In this document: piece after piece, positions 57,822 through 64,000 of the stretch
Layout of the letters: every line of letters begins with the position of its first letter
Position numbering within the stretch: position 1 is the first letter of the stretch
Source of the DNA: Aurantimonas endophytica
GTDB taxonomy: Bacteria > Pseudomonadota > Alphaproteobacteria > Rhizobiales > Rhizobiaceae
Length of the DNA stretch: 64,000 nucleotides
Direction of reading: 5' to 3'
Assembly (NCBI RefSeq): GCF_014196845.1
Contig: NZ_JACIEM010000001.1
Coordinates: 806,001 to 870,000, forward strand
Program-made: the position numbers and the translations under genes
Notes under the pieces: generated by a model
What the model was told of the DNA's origin: nothing
The model's input: the letters and a program-made list of their open reading frames with translations, nothing else
Database searches by the model: none

Positions 57822-59033
57822 ATGGCAAAGATCAAGGTCGACAATCCGGTCGTGGAACTGGACGGCGACGAGATGACCCGCATCATCTGGCAGTTCATCA
57901 AGGACAAGCTGATCCACCCCTATCTGGACATCGACCTTGAATATTACGATCTCGGCGTCGAGCACCGCGACGAGACCGGCGACCAGGTGACGATCGACGC
58001 CGCCAACGCCATCAAGAAGCACGGCGTCGGCGTCAAATGCGCCACCATCACCCCGGACGAGGACCGCGTCGCGGAATTCGGCCTGAAGAAGATGTGGCGC
58101 TCGCCCAACGGCACGATCCGCAACATCCTCGGCGGCGTGATCTTCCGCGAGCCGATCATCTGCAAGAACGTGCCGCGGCTCGTCCCGGGCTGGACCAAGC
58201 CTGTCATCGTCGGTCGCCATGCCTTCGGCGACCAGTACCGCGCCACCGATTTCCGCTTCCCGGGCAAGGGCAAGCTGACCATCAAGTTCGTCGGCGAGGA
58301 CGGCGAGACGATCGAGCACGAGGTCTACGACGCGCCCGCCGCCGGCGTCGCGATGGCCATGTACAATCTCGACGACTCGATCCGCGACTTCGCCCGGGCC
58401 TCGCTGAACTACGGCTTGCAGCGCGGCTATCCCGTGTACCTGTCGACCAAGAACACCATCCTCAAGGTCTATGACGGCCGCTTCAAGGACATCTTCCAAG
58501 AGGTGTACGAGACCGAGTTCGAGGAAAAGTTCAAGGAAGCCCGGATCATCTACGAGCACCGCCTGATCGACGACATGGTCGCCTCCAATCTGAAATGGTC
58601 GGGCGGCTACGTCTGGGCCTGCAAGAACTACGATGGCGACGTGCAGTCCGACACCGTGGCGCAGGGCTTCGGCTCGCTTGGCCTGATGACCTCGGTGCTG
58701 ATGACGCCGGACGGCCGTACGGTCGAAGCCGAGGCCGCACACGGCACGGTCACCCGCCACTACCGCCAGCATCAGCGCGGCGAGCAGACCTCGACCAACT
58801 CGATCGCGTCGATCTTCGCCTGGACGCGCGGCCTCGCCCATCGCGCCAAGCTCGACGACAACGCGCCGCTGAAGGCCTTCGCCGACACGCTGGAGCGCGT
58901 CTGCATCTCCACCGTCGAGAACGGCCACATGACCAAGGATCTGGCGCTGCTGATCGGTCCGGACCAGCCGTGGCTGTCGACCACCGGCTTCCTCGACAAG
59001 GTCGACGAGAACCTCCAGAAGGCGATGGCGTAA
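57822..59033 (+). CDS. icd: NADP-dependent isocitrate dehydrogenase (eukaryotic type)
   Basis: A 403-residue TCA-cycle enzyme that converts isocitrate to 2-oxoglutarate and makes [36 protein letters not shown] and the [19 protein letters not shown] substrate loop belong to the homodimeric type II IDH shared by alphaproteobacteria and mitochondria, unlike the E. coli form. [12 protein letters not shown] is the NADP-contact motif. Followed by its own terminator. Confidence 0.96.
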   Translation: MAKIKVDNPVVELDGDEMTRIIWQFIKDKLIHPYLDIDLEYYDLGVEHRDETGDQVTIDAANAIKKHGVGVKCATITPDEDRVAEFGLKKMWRSPNGTIRNILGGVIFREPIICKNVPRLVPGWTKPVIVGRHAFGDQYRATDFRFPGKGKLTIKFVGEDGETIEHEVYDAPAAGVAMAMYNLDDSIRDFARASLNYGLQRGYPVYLSTKNTILKVYDGRFKDIFQEVYETEFEEKFKEARIIYEHRLIDDMVASNLKWSGGYVWACKNYDGDVQSDTVAQGFGSLGLMTSVLMTPDGRTVEAEAAHGTVTRHYRQHQRGEQTSTNSIASIFAWTRGLAHRAKLDDNAPLKAFADTLERVCISTVENGHMTKDLALLIGPDQPWLSTTGFLDKVDENLQKAMA

Positions 59034-59064
59034 CCCTCTTTGCCGAAGACGACTGAGCAGATAG

Positions 59065-59089
59065 CGCCCGGCCACCAGCCGGGCGTTTT
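59065..59089 (+). terminator. Rho-independent terminator of icd
   Basis: CGCCCGGC (59065-59072) pairs perfectly with GCCGGGCG (59078-59085) around CACCA, followed by TTTT. It lies 31 bases past the icd stop. Confidence 0.87.
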
Positions 59090-59186
59090 CATGTCGGGTT
59101 GTCGGTCAGCGAGAAGGCGAAACACGAAAATCATGCAACTTTTTCAGCGCTCGGAGGCTTCCTTTAGCCGAACAAGGAGAATTCGA

Positions 59187-59558
59187 ATGACCGCTTTCAC
59201 GACCAAGACCTTTGACGTCGCCCTGCTCTCGGCCGGGCTTTTCGCCGGCACCGCCTTCGCCCAGACAGCCGGGATGGTGGACGTCGACGACGACGTGATG
59301 GTCCCGCCCTTCAACGTGACGGTAGACGACCTCGACGACATGGACGTCTACGACGCGGCAGGGACGGAGATCGGCGAGATCGAGGAAGTCGTCGGCACCG
59401 ACGCGAACACCCCGACGGCTTTCGTCGTCGACTTCGACGGCGAAGGCTACGGCGACGAGGAGCGCGTCATCGGCCTCGAGAATTTCGCTATGGACGGTGC
59501 CCGCATGACGCTGTCGCTCGACGCGGCTGCCGTCGCGACGATGCCGATCGACGACTGA
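59187..59558 (+). CDS. Small exported acidic PRC-barrel-like protein
   Basis: A 123-residue protein with an N-terminal signal peptide ending GTAFAQ. The mature 95 or so residues are strikingly acidic and form a PRC-barrel pattern: MDVYDAAGTEIGEIEEVVGTDANTPTAFVVDFDG. AAGGAG is eight bases before ATG 59187. PRC-barrel proteins in this order are often stress-linked envelope proteins, but this role is inferred. It has its own terminator downstream, shared with alaS. Confidence 0.8.
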   Translation: MTAFTTKTFDVALLSAGLFAGTAFAQTAGMVDVDDDVMVPPFNVTVDDLDDMDVYDAAGTEIGEIEEVVGTDANTPTAFVVDFDGEGYGDEERVIGLENFAMDGARMTLSLDAAAVATMPIDD

Positions 59559-59603
59559 CCCTAAGGTGAGGCAGGCGGACCAGGGTCCGCAGGCTGAACA
59601 TAC

Positions 59604-59634
59604 AAAAGCGCCGGCCCTTTCGGGCCGGCGTTTT
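59604..59634. terminator. Bidirectional terminator between the PRC-barrel gene and alaS
   Basis: CGCCGGCCC (59609-59617) pairs perfectly with GGGCCGGCG (59622-59630) around TTTC, flanked by AAAA on the left and TTTT on the right. It therefore gives a T run in both directions and can end both convergent transcripts; the alaS stop is ten bases to the right. Confidence 0.88.
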
Positions 59635-59643
59635 GCGTTTCGC

Positions 59644-62310
<2,667 letters not shown>

Positions 62311-62432
62311 GAAAGACCTTCGAAGCACATGCGGGGACAATGGCGGGCAGCGTCACGTGACGCCGGCCGCGCCGACCGAAGGGCGCTTTGTACAGAGGCG
62401 GCAAACAGGTGTCTATCAGGCGGAAGCCGAGC

Positions 62433-62463
62433 ATCCCGCCGGAGCATGGGCCCCCGGCGGGAT
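62433..62463. terminator. Strong hairpin just after the recA stop
   Basis: ATCCCGCCGG (62433-62442) pairs perfectly with CCGGCGGGAT (62454-62463) around an 11-base loop, eight bases past the recA stop. There is no T run on the minus strand, so termination, if any, is partial; the stem may instead protect the recA message end or allow read-through to alaS. Confidence 0.5.
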
Positions 62464-62470
62464 CAAAGCA

Positions 62471-63550
<1,080 letters not shown>

Positions 63551-63606
63551 GGAGACGGGACCTTATTTCACGCGTTGGATCGGGGTGCAATGACGGCTTG
63601 GACGAA

Positions 63607-63635
63607 TTTGTACCGCGTTTGTTCTCATTCGGCAA
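63607..63635 (-). promoter_or_regulatory. recA promoter with LexA (SOS) operator
   Basis: On the minus strand, -35 TTGCCG (63635-63630) and -10 TACAAA (63612-63607) are 17 bases apart. Between and overlapping them, GAAC-AAACGCG-GTAC (63624-63610) matches the direct-repeat SOS box of alphaproteobacteria, GAAC-N7-GAAC, with one base changed in the second half. It is 60 bases upstream of ATG 63550. LexA bound here would cover the promoter. Confidence 0.65.
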
Positions 63636-63711
63636 GTCGATTGTCATGCTTTGTTCCGTATTCGCGAGGTACGACGAATCGGCCGCCGCTGCTACCAATG
63701 CTTAAGGATCG

Positions 63712-64000
63712 ATGAACCTCTCCCTCACCCCGTGCCCGAACGTCTTCGTCGCCGGCGCCGCCCACATCGATAGGCGTGCCCGGTCGGATGTGCCGTTTGT
63801 TGCCGGCGCGTCCAATCCCGGACATCTCGTCGACCTGCCGGGGGGTGCCGCCTTCAACGCGGCGGTGGCCTTGCACGGGCTTGGTTGCAAGGTGGCGTTC
63901 CATGGGGCGCGGGGCGGCGACGCGGACGGCCAGCGCGTCGCCCGGGCGCTGTCGGAGGAAGGGTTCGACGATGTGAGCGTGACGTGGCTGGACCGGCGGA
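63712..64000 (+). CDS. PfkB-family carbohydrate or nucleoside kinase, 5' part
   Basis: The first 96 codons run to the window edge. NVFVAGAAHIDRRARSD, GASNPGHLVDLPGGAAFNAAVALHGLG and HGARGGDADGQRVARAL match the N-terminal substrate-binding motif of PfkB kinases (ribokinase, pseudouridine kinase and relatives); the GG-x-x-x-N motif is GGAAFN. The substrate cannot be told from this part. AAGGAT is just before ATG 63712. Divergent from recA. Confidence 0.78.
   Translation, partial: MNLSLTPCPNVFVAGAAHIDRRARSDVPFVAGASNPGHLVDLPGGAAFNAAVALHGLGCKVAFHGARGGDADGQRVARALSEEGFDDVSVTWLDRR

Overview
The window is a GC-rich, densely packed chromosomal segment of an alphaproteobacterium. It most resembles the order Hyphomicrobiales (Rhizobiales). 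The evidence is the local gene order valS-popZ-tolC-PCM-like, the presence of a GapR (DUF2312) protein, an ATP synthase zeta-type inhibitor (DUF1476) beside purC, the set purC/purS/purQ/purL with bolA and grxD, eukaryotic-type NADP isocitrate dehydrogenase, class I PHA synthase, and a recA promoter carrying an alphaproteobacterial GAAC-N7-type LexA site. Family or genus cannot be fixed from sequence reading alone. I see no rRNA, tRNA, CRISPR array, insertion sequence, integrase or phage gene; this is core and near-core chromosome with a few accessory patches.

Layout. 1-6.7 kb: the 5' end of an exported protein gene, then valS, popZ, tolC and a PCM-like methyltransferase, all on the minus strand. 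7.0-14.3 kb: a complete branched-chain-amino-acid-type ABC transporter (binding protein, two permeases, two ATPases), followed on the same strand by glutaryl-CoA dehydrogenase, a kynurenine-formamidase-like hydrolase and a stand-alone Lrp/AsnC ligand domain; together these look like an uptake and catabolic unit. 14.3-23.3 kb: gapR, a cation/proton antiporter with a cyclic-nucleotide domain, and the minus-strand group recJ, glpX, hom, a class I aminotransferase and a lipoprotein. 23.5-28.2 kb: phaC, map, radC and an endonuclease/exonuclease/phosphatase-fold protein. 28.2-30.4 kb: usg, an unusual SDR and a divergent MarR-GNAT fusion regulator with a palindromic site between them.

30.4-35.9 kb holds a minus-strand operon of accessory genes for molybdenum hydroxylases of the CO-dehydrogenase type (MoxR ATPase, VWA protein, split XdhC, molybdopterin-binding/MobA-like fusion), with no structural hydroxylase subunits in the window, preceded by a flavin reductase. 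36.0-38.2 kb is a solitary periplasmic binding protein paired with a P1-family aminopeptidase. 38.3-48.8 kb is dominated by purine biosynthesis (purB, purC, purS, purQ, purL) with small companion proteins, then bolA and grxD. 49-57.6 kb carries a Bcr/CflA-type MFS pump, an inositol-monophosphatase-family enzyme, ttcA, rpsD, a Pmp3-like membrane peptide, two exported proteins of unknown role, murI, a TrmJ-type RNA methyltransferase and a type-B carboxylesterase. 57.7-64 kb carries icd, a small acidic PRC-barrel protein, alaS, recA and the beginning of a PfkB-family kinase.

The parts most worth a second look are the orphan molybdenum-enzyme maturation operon, the SDR that has lost its catalytic tyrosine opposite a MarR-GNAT regulator, the PCM-like protein that lacks the catalytic motifs of true PCMT, and the transporter/GcdH/formamidase/RAM-domain cluster. 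I found nothing I could defend as a wholly new system; the candidates are stated with what would confirm or refute them.
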